A stretch of 23,891 nt of DNA from DASVDK01 sp036381125 [NCBI: Thermodesulfobacteriota bacterium] (GTDB lineage Bacteria; DASVDK01), in the NCBI GenBank assembly GCA_036381125.1, contig DASVDK010000278.1, forward strand, positions 1 to 23,891, in the 5' to 3' direction. This document shows, piece by piece, positions 1-8,312 of the stretch. The notes beneath the pieces are model-generated. The model saw only the letters and a program-made list of their open reading frames with translations. It did not search any database and was not told the DNA's origin. How positions within the stretch are numbered: position 1 is the first letter of the stretch; every line of letters begins with the position of its first letter. The position numbers were made by a program, and so were the translations under genes.

Positions 1-2726
1 GGATGCCCTTCTGGCACGGCGACCGCCCCGGCCGGCCGCGCGCCTTCGGCGAGGCGATCGGCGCGCTGGCCCGGGAGCTGGCCGGCGCGCCGCCGGCCGA
101 GGCGACGCGGCGCCTCCGCGAGCGGCACGGCCTCGATTCCAGGGCCGCCGCCAACCTGCTCGCCTACCTGCGCGAGCAGCGCGAGGCCACCGGCGAGGTG
201 CCGAGCGACCGGACGATCGTCGTCGAGCGGTTCGTCGACGAGATGGGCGACTGGCGCGTCTGCATCCTCTCCCCCTTCGGCGCCCGCGTCCACGCCCCCT
301 GGGCCATGGCCGTCGGCGCGAGGCTCGGCGCCGGGCCGGAGCGCGACGTCGAGTCGATCTGGTCGGACGACGGCATCGTCTTCCGCGTCCCCGAGGCGCC
401 CGAGCCGCCCTCCGCGGAGCTGTTCCTGCCCGGCTCGTCCGAGGTCGAGGACCTCGTCGTGCGCGCGCTCGGCGGCACGGCCCTCTTCGCGGCGCGCTTC
501 CGGGAGGCGGCCGCGCGCGCCCTGCTCTTGCCGCGGCGGGCGCCGGGGCGTCGCTCGCCGCTCTGGATGCAGCGCAAGCGGGCGGCCGACCTCATGGCGG
601 CCGCATCGCGGCACCCCGACTTCCCGATCGTTCTCGAGACCTACCGGGAGTGCCTGCGGGACGCCTTCGACCTGCCCGGCCTGGTCGACATCCTGAAGGG
701 CATCGAGACGCGCCGCATCCGGGTCGTGACGGTCGACTCGCGCGTCCCCTCCCCGTTCGCCGCCTCGCTGCAGTTCGCGTTCATGGCGAGCTTCCTCTAC
801 GACGGCGACGCGCCGCTGGCCGAGCGGCGGGCGCAGGCGCTTCGCGTCGACCAGAGCCGCCTCAGGGAGCTGCTCGGCGAGGCGGAGCTGCGCGAGCTGC
901 TCGACGCCGACGCCGTCGCCGCGCACGAGCGAAGCCTGCAGCGCCTCGACGGCGCCTACCCGGTGCGGCACGCCGACGGCGTGCACGACCTGCTCCTCGC
1001 GCTGGGCGACCTCACCGCCGAGGAGGTGGCCGCGCGGGCCTCGGCGGGCGCGCCGGTGGCCGAGTGGCTCGCCGCCCTCGAGAGCGCCCGCCGCGTGGCG
1101 CTCGTGCGGATCGGCGCGGCGCGCCGCTACGTGGCGGTCGAGGACGTCGGCCGCTACCGCGACGCCGTCGGCGTGGTGCCGCCGAGAGGGCTTCCCGAGG
1201 CGCTCCTTACGCCGGTGGCCGACCCGCTCGGCGACCTCTTGGCGCGCTACGCACGGACGCACGGGCCCTTCACCGCCGACGCCGTCGCGTCCCGGCTCGG
1301 GCTCGGCACGGCCGCGGTGCGCGAGACGCTGGCGCGGCTCGAGCGGGAGGGGCGCGTCGTCGAGGGGGAGTTCCTGCCGCACGGCGCCGGCCGCGAGTGG
1401 GTCGACGTCGAGGTGCTGCGCGCGCTCCGCCGCAAGTCGCTCGCGCGGCTCAGGCGCGAGGTCGAGCCGGTCGAGCCGGAGGCCCTCGGCCGCTTCCTCC
1501 CCGACTGGCAGGGCCTCCTCGAGCCGCGCGAGGGCCCCGACGCCCTCCTCGCGGCGATCGAGCGGCTCGAGGGCGCGCCGATCCCCGCCTCGGTGCTCGA
1601 GACGGAGGTGCTGCCGGCGCGCGTGGCCGACTACCGGCCCGGCGACCTCGACCTCCTCTGCGCGTCGGGGGAGGTGGTCTGGGCCGGTGTCGAGCCGCTC
1701 GGCCCGCGCGACGGCCGCGTCGCGCTCTACCTCGCCGAGCACGAGCCGCTTCTCGCCCGCCCGCCCGCGCCGGTCGGCGGCGACCTCCACGCGCGCATCC
1801 GCGAGCGCCTCGAGCGGCGCGGCGCGCTCTTCTTCGCCGACCTCGCCCGCGAGGTGGGCGGCTTCCCGGCGCAGGTGCTCGAGGCGCTCTGGGACCTGGT
1901 CTGGTCGGGGGAGGTGACCAACGACACCCTGGTGCCGCTTCGCAGCTACCTCCGCGGTCGGCCGGCCCGCGGCCGCGGCCCTTCGCGCGCGGCCGCCCGC
2001 CTGCGCCGCGCCGGCCCGCCCGGCAGCGAGGGGCGGTGGTCGCTCCGCGCGGCCAGGTGGGGCCAGGCGCCGGCCGAGACCGACCGCCGCCACGCGCTCG
2101 CCCGCGCGCTCCTCGAGCGATACGGCGTCGTCACGCGGGAGGCGGTGGCGGCGGAGGGGATCGCAGGCGGCTTCTCGGCGGTCTACGAGGTCCTCAAGGC
2201 GATGGAGGAGGCCGGCCGCGTGCGGCGCGGCTACTTCGTGGCGGGCTGCGGCGCGGCGCAGTTCGCCCTGCCGGGCGCCGACGACCGCCTCCGCGCGCGG
2301 AGGCGGCCGGGCGAGACGCCCGAGACCGTGGTCCTCGCCGCCACCGATCCGGCCAACCCGTACGGAGCGGCGCTGCCGTGGCCCGAGACGCCGGGCGGCC
2401 GCCCCCAGCGCGCGGCCGGCGCCGTCGTCGTCCTGGTGGACGGCGCGCTGGTCGGCTACCTCGGTCGCACGGAGCAGAACCTCGTCACCGTCCTGCCGCC
2501 GGGCGAGCCCGAGCGGACCGCCGCCGCGCGGGGGCTCGCCGCGGCCCTGGCCGACCTCGTCGAGCGAGGCCGGCGCCGCGCCCTCCTCATCGCGCGGATC
2601 GACGGCGTCGAGGCGGCCCTGCACCCCTACGGCGCCTGGCTCGCCGAGGCCGGCTTCGTCAGCGGCGCCCACGGCTACGTGCGCCGCCGTGCGGCCGCGG
2701 CCGACCTGTCGGTGGAGCCGGTCTGA
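1..2726 (+). CDS. lhr: Lhr-family ATP-dependent helicase, C-terminal part (5' end outside window)
   Basis: Large DNA-repair helicase of the Lhr family. These proteins are usually about 1,400-1,550 residues with two RecA domains first, so the ~900 residues here are the part after the motor core. The frame is open from the window edge; the ATG at position 3 is most likely an internal methionine. The block from about residue 189 to 305 (QRKRAADLMAAASRHPDFP, LETYRECLRDAF, VPSPFA, FLYDGDAPLAERRAQAL, LRELLG.AELRELLD) matches the helicase-associated region of Lhr very closely. It is followed by winged-helix-like and beta-rich segments typical of the Lhr C-terminal module, ending in a GYLGRTEQN...LIARIDG segment. 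The motor motifs cannot be checked here. A glycosylase gene follows 34 bases downstream, the same pairing as lhr-nei in mycobacteria. Family assignment is secure; the exact substrate (single-stranded-DNA-tracking, RNA:DNA unwinding) is inferred from relatives. Confidence 0.9.
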   Translation, partial: MPFWHGDRPGRPRAFGEAIGALARELAGAPPAEATRRLRERHGLDSRAAANLLAYLREQREATGEVPSDRTIVVERFVDEMGDWRVCILSPFGARVHAPWAMAVGARLGAGPERDVESIWSDDGIVFRVPEAPEPPSAELFLPGSSEVEDLVVRALGGTALFAARFREAAARALLLPRRAPGRRSPLWMQRKRAADLMAAASRHPDFPIVLETYRECLRDAFDLPGLVDILKGIETRRIRVVTVDSRVPSPFAASLQFAFMASFLYDGDAPLAERRAQALRVDQSRLRELLGEAELRELLDADAVAAHERSLQRLDGAYPVRHADGVHDLLLALGDLTAEEVAARASAGAPVAEWLAALESARRVALVRIGAARRYVAVEDVGRYRDAVGVVPPRGLPEALLTPVADPLGDLLARYARTHGPFTADAVASRLGLGTAAVRETLARLEREGRVVEGEFLPHGAGREWVDVEVLRALRRKSLARLRREVEPVEPEALGRFLPDWQGLLEPREGPDALLAAIERLEGAPIPASVLETEVLPARVADYRPGDLDLLCASGEVVWAGVEPLGPRDGRVALYLAEHEPLLARPPAPVGGDLHARIRERLERRGALFFADLAREVGGFPAQVLEALWDLVWSGEVTNDTLVPLRSYLRGRPARGRGPSRAAARLRRAGPPGSEGRWSLRAARWGQAPAETDRRHALARALLERYGVVTREAVAAEGIAGGFSAVYEVLKAMEEAGRVRRGYFVAGCGAAQFALPGADDRLRARRRPGETPETVVLAATDPANPYGAALPWPETPGGRPQRAAGAVVVLVDGALVGYLGRTEQNLVTVLPPGEPERTAAARGLAAALADLVERGRRRALLIARIDGVEAALHPYGAWLAEAGFVSGAHGYVRRRAAAADLSVEPV

Positions 2727-2748
2727 CTCCCGGCGCTCCGCGCTTCGC

Positions 2749-2754
2749 TACACT
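2749..2754 (+). promoter_or_regulatory. possible -10 element directly before nei
   Basis: TACACT lies six bases before the GTG start of the glycosylase gene, and no Shine-Dalgarno sequence is visible. If this is the -10 box, transcription would begin at or next to the GTG, giving a leaderless message. No convincing -35 box is seen at 17-base spacing. The stop codon of lhr is only 34 bases upstream, so read-through from lhr is also possible. Confidence 0.35.
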
Positions 2755-2760
2755 TTCCCC

Positions 2761-3600
2761 GTGCCCGAAGGGGACACGATCTTCAGGACCGCCGAGGTCC
2801 TCCGCGCCGCCCTCGCCGGCAAGACCGTCGCGGCCGTGCGCTCCCCGCTGCCGCACCTCGCCGGCGCCGGCCTTGCCGGCCGCCGCGTGACCGCCGTCGA
2901 GCCGCGCGGCAAGCACCTGCTCGTCCGCTTCGACGACGGTCGCGTCCTCCACAGCCACATGCGCATGACCGGCTCGTGGCACGTCTACCGGCCGGGCGAG
3001 CCGTGGCGCAAGCCGGCCGCACGCGCTCGCGTCGTGCTCGAGACGGCCGGCGGCGCGGACGCCGAGCCGCTCGTCGCCGTCTGCTTCGACGCCCCCGTGG
3101 TGGAGCTGCTCTCGGCGGCCGGCGCCCGGCGGCACCGGGCGCTCGCGAGCCTCGGGGAGGACCTCCTCGCCGACGACTTCGACCCCGAGGCCGCGCGGCG
3201 GGCGCTCCGGCACCTGGGCGAGCTGCCGGTCGGCGAAGCCGTCATGGTGCAGCAGGCGATTGCCGGCGTGGGGAACATCTACAAGTCCGAGACGCTCTTC
3301 CTCTGCCGCGTCGACCCCTTCGCGCCGGTCGGCAGCCTTTCCGACGAGGACCTCGACCGGATCATCGCGAAGGCGCGGTCGCTCCTCGTGGCCAACCGCC
3401 GCGGATACCCCCGCCGGACCGTGCCGCGCGGCAGGGGGCCCGGGCGCCTCTGGGTCTACGGGCGCAGCGGCGAGCCGTGCGCGATCTGCGGCACGGCCAT
3501 CCGGATGCGCCGGCAGGGCGCCGCCGGCCGATCGACCTACTGGTGCCCTGCCTGCCAGCCGCCGGCGGTGCCAACCGGGGAGCGCCGCGCTACAACCTGA
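2761..3600 (+). CDS. nei: Endonuclease VIII-like DNA glycosylase/AP lyase (Fpg/Nei family)
   Basis: Base-excision repair enzyme that removes oxidised bases and cuts the abasic site. The start is the GTG at 2761 because it gives the N-terminus M-PEGDT: Pro2 and Glu3 are the family's catalytic residues and must follow the initiator methionine. An open frame extends further upstream but would bury them. The 279-residue length is normal. Lys51 in RGKHLL is the conserved beta-clamp lysine. The H2TH region is at about 155-185 (QQAIAGVGNIYKSE, Asn172). The C-terminal zinc finger has Cys240, Cys243, Cys262 and Cys265, with the DNA-binding Arg257 in AGRSTYWCPACQ. PEGDTIF at the N-terminus favours the Nei branch over Fpg. 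It follows lhr, as in mycobacteria, which suggests a joint repair role (inference). Confidence 0.92.
   Translation: MPEGDTIFRTAEVLRAALAGKTVAAVRSPLPHLAGAGLAGRRVTAVEPRGKHLLVRFDDGRVLHSHMRMTGSWHVYRPGEPWRKPAARARVVLETAGGADAEPLVAVCFDAPVVELLSAAGARRHRALASLGEDLLADDFDPEAARRALRHLGELPVGEAVMVQQAIAGVGNIYKSETLFLCRVDPFAPVGSLSDEDLDRIIAKARSLLVANRRGYPRRTVPRGRGPGRLWVYGRSGEPCAICGTAIRMRRQGAAGRSTYWCPACQPPAVPTGERRATT
3591..3596 (+). promoter_or_regulatory. possible -10 element directly before queC
   Basis: TACAAC, overlapping the last codons of nei, lies seven bases before the GTG of queC. GTGCCA at 3568-3573 matches four of six -35 consensus bases with a 17-base spacer. No Shine-Dalgarno is present in the short gap, so the arrangement resembles the one before nei and would give a leaderless queC message. 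The match is weak by itself. Confidence 0.3.
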
Positions 3601-3603
3601 GCC

Positions 3604-4308
3604 GTGACGGACGGACGCAGGAAGGCCGTCGTGCTCCTGTCCGGCGGCCTCGACTCGACCACGACCCTCGCCATCGCCAGGGCCCGCGGCTTCGCGCCGT
3701 ACGCCCTCACGTTTCGCTACGGCCAGCGGCACGCCGTCGAGATCGAGGCCGCGCGCCGCGTGGCCGAGCGGCTCGGTGCGGTCGAGCACGTCGTGATCGA
3801 CATCGACCTGCGCCGCTTCGGCGGCTCGGCGCTGACCGCCGACATCGACATCCCCAGGGACCGCTCGCCGGAGGACATGGCCCACGGCATCCCGGTCACC
3901 TACGTGCCGGCGCGCAACACGATCTTCCTCTCGTTCGCCCTCGCCTGGGCGGAGGTGCTCGGCGCGGAGGACGTCTTCATCGGCGTGAATGCTCTCGATT
4001 ACAGCGGGTATCCCGACTGCCGCCCCGAGTACGTCGAAGCGTTCCAGCGCATGGCGAACCTCGCCACGAAGGCGGGCGCCGAGGGGCGGCAGCGGCTCAC
4101 GATCCACGCGCCGCTGATCCGCATGACCAAGGCCGAGATCGTGAAGACCGGCCTCGAGCTGGGCGTGGACTACGCACTCACGACCTCGTGCTACGACCCG
4201 GCCCCCGACGGCGCGCCGTGCGGCCGGTGCGACGCCTGCCGGCTGCGGCTCAAGGGCTTCGCCGAGGCCGGCGTGGCCGATCCCCTGCGCTACCGGAGCG
4301 GGTCGTGA
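3604..4308 (+). CDS. queC: 7-cyano-7-deazaguanine (preQ0) synthase QueC
   Basis: Converts 7-carboxy-7-deazaguanine to preQ0 using ATP and ammonia, the last step before the precursor is shared between queuosine and other deazaguanine products. The 234-residue protein has the ATP-pyrophosphatase loop SGGLDS at residues 13-18, FRYGQRH at about 38-44, [10 protein letters not shown] near 100, [17 protein letters not shown] near 130, and four zinc-ligand cysteines at 196, 206, 209 and 212 (SCYDP...[11 protein letters not shown]). The GTG start at 3604 lies three bases after the nei stop and places the P-loop near the N-terminus as expected. Its TGA overlaps the GTG of queE (GTGA), so the two are translationally coupled. 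QueE and QueD follow, which confirms the pathway. Confidence 0.96.
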   Translation: MTDGRRKAVVLLSGGLDSTTTLAIARARGFAPYALTFRYGQRHAVEIEAARRVAERLGAVEHVVIDIDLRRFGGSALTADIDIPRDRSPEDMAHGIPVTYVPARNTIFLSFALAWAEVLGAEDVFIGVNALDYSGYPDCRPEYVEAFQRMANLATKAGAEGRQRLTIHAPLIRMTKAEIVKTGLELGVDYALTTSCYDPAPDGAPCGRCDACRLRLKGFAEAGVADPLRYRSGS

Positions 4309-4979
4309 CGTACGCGGTCAAGGAGATCTTCTACACCCTCCAGGGCGAGGGGGCGCAGACCGGACGGCCCGCGGTCTTCTGCCGCTTCGCCGGCTGCAAC
4401 CTCTGGTCGGGGCGCGAGGCGGATCGCTCGACCGCCGCCTGCACCTTCTGCGACACCGACTTCGTCGGCACCGACGGACCGGGCGGGGGGAAGTTCGCCA
4501 CGCCCGAGGCGCTCGCCGCGGCCGTGGCGGCCGCCTGGCCGGGCGGCGCCGATGCCGCGAGGGGTGCCGCGCGGCACGCCGCCGGCGCTCGCCCGCGCCC
4601 CTTCGTCGTCTTGACCGGCGGCGAGCCGCTCCTCCAGCTCGACGCGCCGCTCGTCGACGCCCTTCACGCCGCCGGCTTCGAGGTGGCCGTGGAGACCAAC
4701 GGCACGCAGCCCGCCCCGCCCGGGCTCGACTGGATCTGCGTGAGCCCCAAGTCGACCGCCGAGCTGGTCCTCGCGGCCGGCGACGAGCTGAAGCTCGTCT
4801 TCCCGCAGCGCGACGCGCCGCCCGAGCGCTTCGAGCGGCTCGCCTTCCGGCACTTCTTCCTGCAGCCCATGGACGGCCCGGACCGCGACCGGAACACCGC
4901 CGCCGCCGTGCGCTACTGCCTCGAGCACCCGCAGTGGCGCCTCTCGCTCCAGACCCACAAGCTGCTCGGGATCCCCTGA
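4305..4979 (+). CDS. queE: 7-carboxy-7-deazaguanine synthase QueE (radical SAM)
   Basis: Radical SAM enzyme that contracts 6-carboxytetrahydropterin to 7-carboxy-7-deazaguanine. The GTG start at 4305 overlaps the queC stop by four bases and gives [16 protein letters not shown], the conserved N-terminus. The 4Fe-4S ligands are Cys31, Cys46 and Cys49, giving a CX14CX2C spacing instead of the usual radical SAM CX3CX2C. This variant is known in one QueE subgroup. TGGEP (104-108) binds SAM, and later motifs VETNGT, VSPK, DELKLV and FLQPMDG fit QueE. The length of 224 residues is normal. Residues 78-98 between the cluster loop and TGGEP are Ala/Arg/Gly-rich and probably a flexible insertion. The stop shares one base with the queD ATG. 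Confidence 0.95.
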   Translation: MTYAVKEIFYTLQGEGAQTGRPAVFCRFAGCNLWSGREADRSTAACTFCDTDFVGTDGPGGGKFATPEALAAAVAAAWPGGADAARGAARHAAGARPRPFVVLTGGEPLLQLDAPLVDALHAAGFEVAVETNGTQPAPPGLDWICVSPKSTAELVLAAGDELKLVFPQRDAPPERFERLAFRHFFLQPMDGPDRDRNTAAAVRYCLEHPQWRLSLQTHKLLGIP

Positions 4980-5338
4980 TGGAGATCTTCCGCGAGTTCA
5001 CCTTCGAGGCGGCCCATCGGCTGCCGAACGTCCCCGAGGGCCACAAGTGCGCCCGCCTGCACGGCCACTCCTTCCGGCTCACGGTGTACGTGCGCGGCGA
5101 GGTCGGCGCGCGGTCGGGCTGGGTCATGGACTTCGCCGACCTCAAGGCGGCCGTCGCGCCGGTGCTCGACCGCCTCGACCACAGCTACCTCAACGAGATC
5201 GAGGGGCTCGAGAACCCCACGAGCGAGGTGCTCGTTCGCTGGATCTGGGTTCGCCTGGCCCCCTCCCTGCCGGGCCTCTCCCGCCTCACCCTCCACGAGA
5301 CCTGCACGTCGGGGTGTACCTACGCCGGAGAGGTGTAG
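4979..5338 (+). CDS. queD: 6-carboxy-5,6,7,8-tetrahydropterin synthase QueD
   Basis: Makes 6-carboxytetrahydropterin from 7,8-dihydroneopterin triphosphate, the substrate of QueE. The 119-residue protein is close to E. coli QueD across its length. Zinc ligands are His13, His28 and His30 (AAHRLP, RLHGHSF), the catalytic Cys24 sits in [10 protein letters not shown], and Asp67/His68 (LDHSYLN) and Glu107 (LHETCTSGC) complete the active site. The ATG at 4979 overlaps the queE stop by one base (TGATG). An upstream in-frame methionine exists but would add residues inside queE that the family lacks. With queC and queE it forms a coupled operon; folE, needed for the first step, is not in the window. 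Confidence 0.96.
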   Translation: MEIFREFTFEAAHRLPNVPEGHKCARLHGHSFRLTVYVRGEVGARSGWVMDFADLKAAVAPVLDRLDHSYLNEIEGLENPTSEVLVRWIWVRLAPSLPGLSRLTLHETCTSGCTYAGEV

Positions 5339-5580
5339 GATCGGCGGCCGGTTGTATCCACCCGCTGTACTCAATCGATAGGCCATATTCCATTACGGCA
5401 ATCGTCAGAGCCGATACTTTTCGCTTGCCTGCTCATCGAGCCCTCCTGTAGCGTGTAAGGGATCGCCGATACCGGGCATCCGCACTCGGGGAGGCACTGA
5501 CCCTGTTCCTCTCGGCGGCCGACGCGTCCGCCTTCGTCCTGGACCGACGGGACAGACCCGGTCCGGTCGTCAACAACACC
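5339..5580. other. 242-base gap between queD and the RHS gene, locally lower GC
   Basis: No clear terminator follows queD. The stretch 5350-5460 is visibly less GC-rich than its surroundings. On the reverse strand it contains a short ORF with a good ribosome site (listed separately). From 5452 the forward frame of the downstream RHS fragment is already open and reads a signal-peptide-like LTLFLSAADASA segment at about 5497-5532. There is no ATG, GTG or TTG for it after the in-frame stop at 5449-5451. A 6-base inverted repeat (GGACCG/CGGTCC, 5541-5564) has no T-run and is not called a terminator. Confidence 0.5.
5371..5436 (-). CDS. possible 21-residue peptide ORF
   Basis: On the reverse strand an ATG at 5436 is preceded by AGGAGGG (about 5440-5446) at good spacing, and opens 21 codons ending at TGA (5371-5373). 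The peptide begins MSRQAKSIGSDDC and ends GIWPID. It is convergent with queD and lies in the less GC-rich patch. TACA-rich sequence just upstream on that strand (TACACGCTACAG) could be a promoter -10. No family is recognised, and codon statistics on 21 codons mean little. It could be a real small protein, a leader peptide, or a remnant of a larger lost gene. Confidence 0.22.
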   Translation of the reverse strand: MSRQAKSIGSDDCRNGIWPID

Positions 5581-6118
5581 ATGGGCACGCAGTTCTGGTG
5601 CCCGATCGACTCGTCCTACCGGCACTACCAGTCCTACACCTCGTCCCGCTACTACCCCGACTATACGGTCGACCTCTTCCTCTTCCTGAGCGCCAGCGAG
5701 GGTCTCCCTGAGGAGTACTCGGTCAAGATGGACGTACGGGTTACCTCCACGGGGTTGGCCATCGGCCCGTGCACCGGGCCGAGCTGCTCGGGCAGCGGGG
5801 AGATCGTCGGTCGGTTCGCCGAGATCACGCGGACGCGGACTGAGGTCGTGAGCTTCCCCTTCGAGGCGGTCACCTACGAGGAGTACGTCACGCGGGCTCA
5901 GGCTGCGGGCGCCCCGGTCCGGGCCAACTCGTCCGCCTCGTACGGGCACGTCCAGGTGGACCTGGGGGCGGCCGGCGGCTCGAGCACCGTGACGAACATG
6001 ATGAGCCGCTACGCGTGCGGCATCGCGGGCGACTGCGGCATGCGCTCGGGGTGTTCGGGCACCCACACGCCGGTGAACCTGTACGAGGCCGAGAAGGAGG
6101 TCCTGAGCCTGACGGTCC
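5581..6118 (+). pseudogene. RHS-family protein gene, N-terminal fragment (cut off by IS21 insertion)
   Basis: Codons from the ATG at 5581 to the target-site duplication at 6114-6118 encode about 179 residues of a Cys-, Tyr- and Ser-containing, probably exported domain (GTQFWCPIDSSYRHY, GPCTGPSCSGSG, SRYACGIAGDCGMRSGCSG). No known domain is recognised. The frame runs into the IS left end. Removing the IS and one copy of GGTCC joins GTC-C to TG-CGC in the same frame, so LSLTVL continues into RVPVEICSN of the downstream fragment: one gene was interrupted. Start uncertain: no Shine-Dalgarno precedes 5581, and the in-frame LTLFLSAADASA upstream looks like the end of a signal peptide whose beginning is missing. 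The 5' end may therefore also be damaged, or may use a CTG. Confidence 0.75.
6114..6118. repeat. target-site duplication, left copy (GGTCC)
   Basis: GGTCC directly abuts the left TGT end of the insertion sequence and is repeated immediately after its right ACA end (8363-8367). Five bases is within the range known for IS21-family transposition. Its presence shows insertion by transposition with no later rearrangement between the ends. Confidence 0.85.
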
Positions 6119-6168
6119 TGTCAACGGGCACCCAAATCTCCCCGCTCGTGGGCATCGAAAACTCCCCA
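6119..6168 (+). repeat. IS21 terminal inverted repeat, left end
   Basis: Fifty bases starting TGTCAACGGGCA and ending GAAAACTCCCCA. They align with the reverse complement of 8313-8362 at 39 of 50 positions by eye. Within it two related blocks, GGGCACCCAAATCTCCCC and GGGCATCGAAAACTCCCC, repeat in the same orientation. This fits the multiple transposase-binding sites known at IS21 ends. Confidence 0.9.
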
Positions 6169-6188
6169 CCTCCTCGGGTCAGGTGGTG

Positions 6189-6965
6189 TTACGTGGTCGC
6201 CTCGGCCGGTCGGATCAGACCAGCCTTGAGCTTCTCCTTTAGTCGATACGAGTTGCCGCGGATGCTGATGGTGGTCGCGTGGTGGAGGACCCGGTCGAGG
6301 ATCGCCGCGGCGATGACGCGATCCCCGAAGACCTCCGCCCAGTTGCCGAAACTCTGGTTGCTGGTCAGGATCATCGGCCCCCGCTCGTAGCGGCGGGTGA
6401 TGAGCTGGAAGACGAGGTTCGCCCCCACCCGGTCGATCGGCAGGTAGCCGATCTCGTCGATGATCAAGAGGCGAGGGACGGTGTAGACCTTGAGCTTCTC
6501 CTCGAGGCGCCCTTCGCTGAGCGCGCGCGTCAGGGTCGCGATGAGCGTGGCGGCCGTGGTGAAGAGGACGCGGTAGCCCCGCTCGATCGCCTTCAGCCCC
6601 AAGCCGACGGCCAGATGCGTCTTGCCCACGCCCGGGGGCCCGAGCACGACGAGGTTGTCGCCGTGCTCGACGAAGTGGCAGCTGGCCAGCTGCTCGATCT
6701 GTTTCTTGTCGATCGAGGGTTGGTAGGTGAAGTCGAAGGCGTCGAGCCCTTTGACGAAGGGGAAGCGCGCCAGGTGTGTCCGCATAGTGACGTGCTTGGC
6801 GGTTTTGGAGGTCACCTCCTCGGTGAGCAGCCGGTCGAGGAAGTCGGCGTAGGGGAGCTCCTGGTCGGCGGCCTCCTGGAGCAGTGCCTCGAGCCGCTCG
6901 CGGCTCTTGATGAGGTGCAACCGCTGGAGCTGGCCCTGAAGACGTTCGAGCTGGGCGGGCGTCAT
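6189..6965 (-). CDS. istB: IS21-family helper ATPase IstB
   Basis: AAA+ ATPase (DnaC/DnaA-like) that assists the IstA transposase in target choice and strand transfer. The 258-residue protein has Walker [10 protein letters not shown] (109-117), Walker B LLIIDE with Asp170/Glu171, sensor-1 TSNQ (201-204) and a probable arginine finger near Arg225 ([10 protein letters not shown]), plus the N-terminal IstB helical region. The ATG at 6965 was chosen because it follows GAGGAGG by seven bases on the reverse strand and overlaps the istA stop as ATGA. A longer open frame upstream is out of frame with istA and is a shadow of it. Intact, so probably functional. Confidence 0.96.
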   Translation of the reverse strand: MTPAQLERLQGQLQRLHLIKSRERLEALLQEAADQELPYADFLDRLLTEEVTSKTAKHVTMRTHLARFPFVKGLDAFDFTYQPSIDKKQIEQLASCHFVEHGDNLVVLGPPGVGKTHLAVGLGLKAIERGYRVLFTTAATLIATLTRALSEGRLEEKLKVYTVPRLLIIDEIGYLPIDRVGANLVFQLITRRYERGPMILTSNQSFGNWAEVFGDRVIAAAILDRVLHHATTISIRGNSYRLKEKLKAGLIRPAEATT

Positions 6966-8284
6966 CGGGTAGCCTCCTCGGCGACGACCGCGTCGTAGAC
7001 GGCCAGATCCCGCACCTCGACGTCGGGCATGGGGGCCCCCAGGGCGGCCGGCGGGGGCGTGGAGTGCCGCTGGCGCGCGGTGCGGGCGACGGCGCCGGGG
7101 CTGTGCTCGGGGAGGATGCGCATCGGGTACTTGCCCGGCAGCTCGGGATGCATGGCGACGACCTGGCCGCGGTGGGTAATCTCGAGCTGGCCGTTGCGCC
7201 GGCGGACCTCGACCGGCTGACCGATGAGGGTGAAGGGGACCGAGTACCGGTTGGTGCCCAGTGAGACCAGGTAGTCGTCGGCGACGATACGGGCATGCGC
7301 GGCCTCGAGGCGGAAGCTGGGCTGACCGGCGGTGGGGTGCAGGTAGGGCTGCTCGCGCTGGAAGCGGTCGAGGGGGCGCTCGTGGGTGGTGCCGTGGACG
7401 CGGAGGTCGGCGATCTCGGCGAGCCACTGGGCCTGCTGCTCGCGCAGGTCGACCCAGTCGACGAAGGTGCGGCCGGGCAAGAAATTGCGCTTCCCGTACG
7501 TGACGCCGCTCTCGACCTTCCCCTTGGTCTGGGCGCGATAGGGGCGGCACAGGCGGGCCTCGAAGCCCCAGTAGGCGGCGAAGGCCTGGAAGGTGGCGTT
7601 CCAGATGACGCGCCCCTCAGGCCCCGGCTGGCAGACGGTGCGGGGGCGATCGTAGAGGTGCTCGCGGGTGTGGCCGCCGAAGTGCTCGAAGGCGTGCTCG
7701 TGGGCCTCGAGGAACGAGCCGAGGCGCTCATCGGGCCCCGGCTCGTAGAAGGCCCGGCGGCTGAAGCCCAGTGTCAGCACGAAGACGTGGACGACGATCC
7801 GTTGGTGGCGGAACGGGACCCGGGCCTGCCCCCAGTCGACCTGACTCTGCAGCCCCGGCGGCGTCTCGAAGCGCACCGTGGCGCGCTCGGCGACCGTCTC
7901 GACGGCGCGCAGCGGCTGGACGAAGCGCTTCACGGTGTCGTAGCTGCCCCGATACCGGTGCTGCTGGCGGAGCTCCTGGAAGAGAATCTGGGCCGAGTAG
8001 CGCACCTGCGGGGCCCGTATCCGCAGCCAGTCGGCATGCTCGGCCAGGAGCGTGTCCTCGCGCGGGGGCCGGTGGTACGGCTGCCACTGGGCCTGGTGCA
8101 AGGCCCGGCGCACGGTCTTGCGATCCAGGTCGAGCCGGCGCGCGATCTCGGTGATTGATCGGTGCTCGGTGTGATGCAGGCGGTGGATCTCCACCCAGCA
8201 GGCCTCCCGGATCATGCTCTCCTCCCCGAGCCCCTTCGGCTCGGGGACCATCATGCCGGTCTCGACGGTCGGGTCACTCGCCAT
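6962..8284 (-). CDS. istA: IS21-family transposase IstA
   Basis: DDE transposase of IS21. The 440-residue protein has a helix-turn-helix at about 43-62 ([20 protein letters not shown]), then an RNase-H-like core with the catalytic triad Asp150 (SQVDWGQ), Asp212 (LYDRPRTV) and Glu258 ([16 protein letters not shown]). A beta-barrel-like C-terminus follows ([15 protein letters not shown]). The ATG at 8284 has GAGGAG eight bases upstream on the reverse strand; an internal Met24 is a less likely alternative. The start is 78 bases from the right end of the element, and the stop overlaps istB. All catalytic residues are present. Confidence 0.96.
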   Translation of the reverse strand: MASDPTVETGMMVPEPKGLGEESMIREACWVEIHRLHHTEHRSITEIARRLDLDRKTVRRALHQAQWQPYHRPPREDTLLAEHADWLRIRAPQVRYSAQILFQELRQQHRYRGSYDTVKRFVQPLRAVETVAERATVRFETPPGLQSQVDWGQARVPFRHQRIVVHVFVLTLGFSRRAFYEPGPDERLGSFLEAHEHAFEHFGGHTREHLYDRPRTVCQPGPEGRVIWNATFQAFAAYWGFEARLCRPYRAQTKGKVESGVTYGKRNFLPGRTFVDWVDLREQQAQWLAEIADLRVHGTTHERPLDRFQREQPYLHPTAGQPSFRLEAAHARIVADDYLVSLGTNRYSVPFTLIGQPVEVRRRNGQLEITHRGQVVAMHPELPGKYPMRILPEHSPGAVARTARQRHSTPPPAALGAPMPDVEVRDLAVYDAVVAEEATR

Positions 8285-8312
8285 CGCGCAGTCTCCTCAG
8301 GTGAGGCGCGGC

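Noticed and set aside
2659-4107. Long reverse-strand open frame (482 codons) opposite nei and queC
   Set aside because: The opposite strand encodes two well-recognised enzymes with all catalytic residues; the reverse product has no motif. High GC makes long mirror frames common.
5541-5564. Inverted repeat GGACCG/CGGTCC as a terminator of queD
   Set aside because: Long 12-base loop, no T-run, 200 bases from queD, and it lies inside the open RHS frame.
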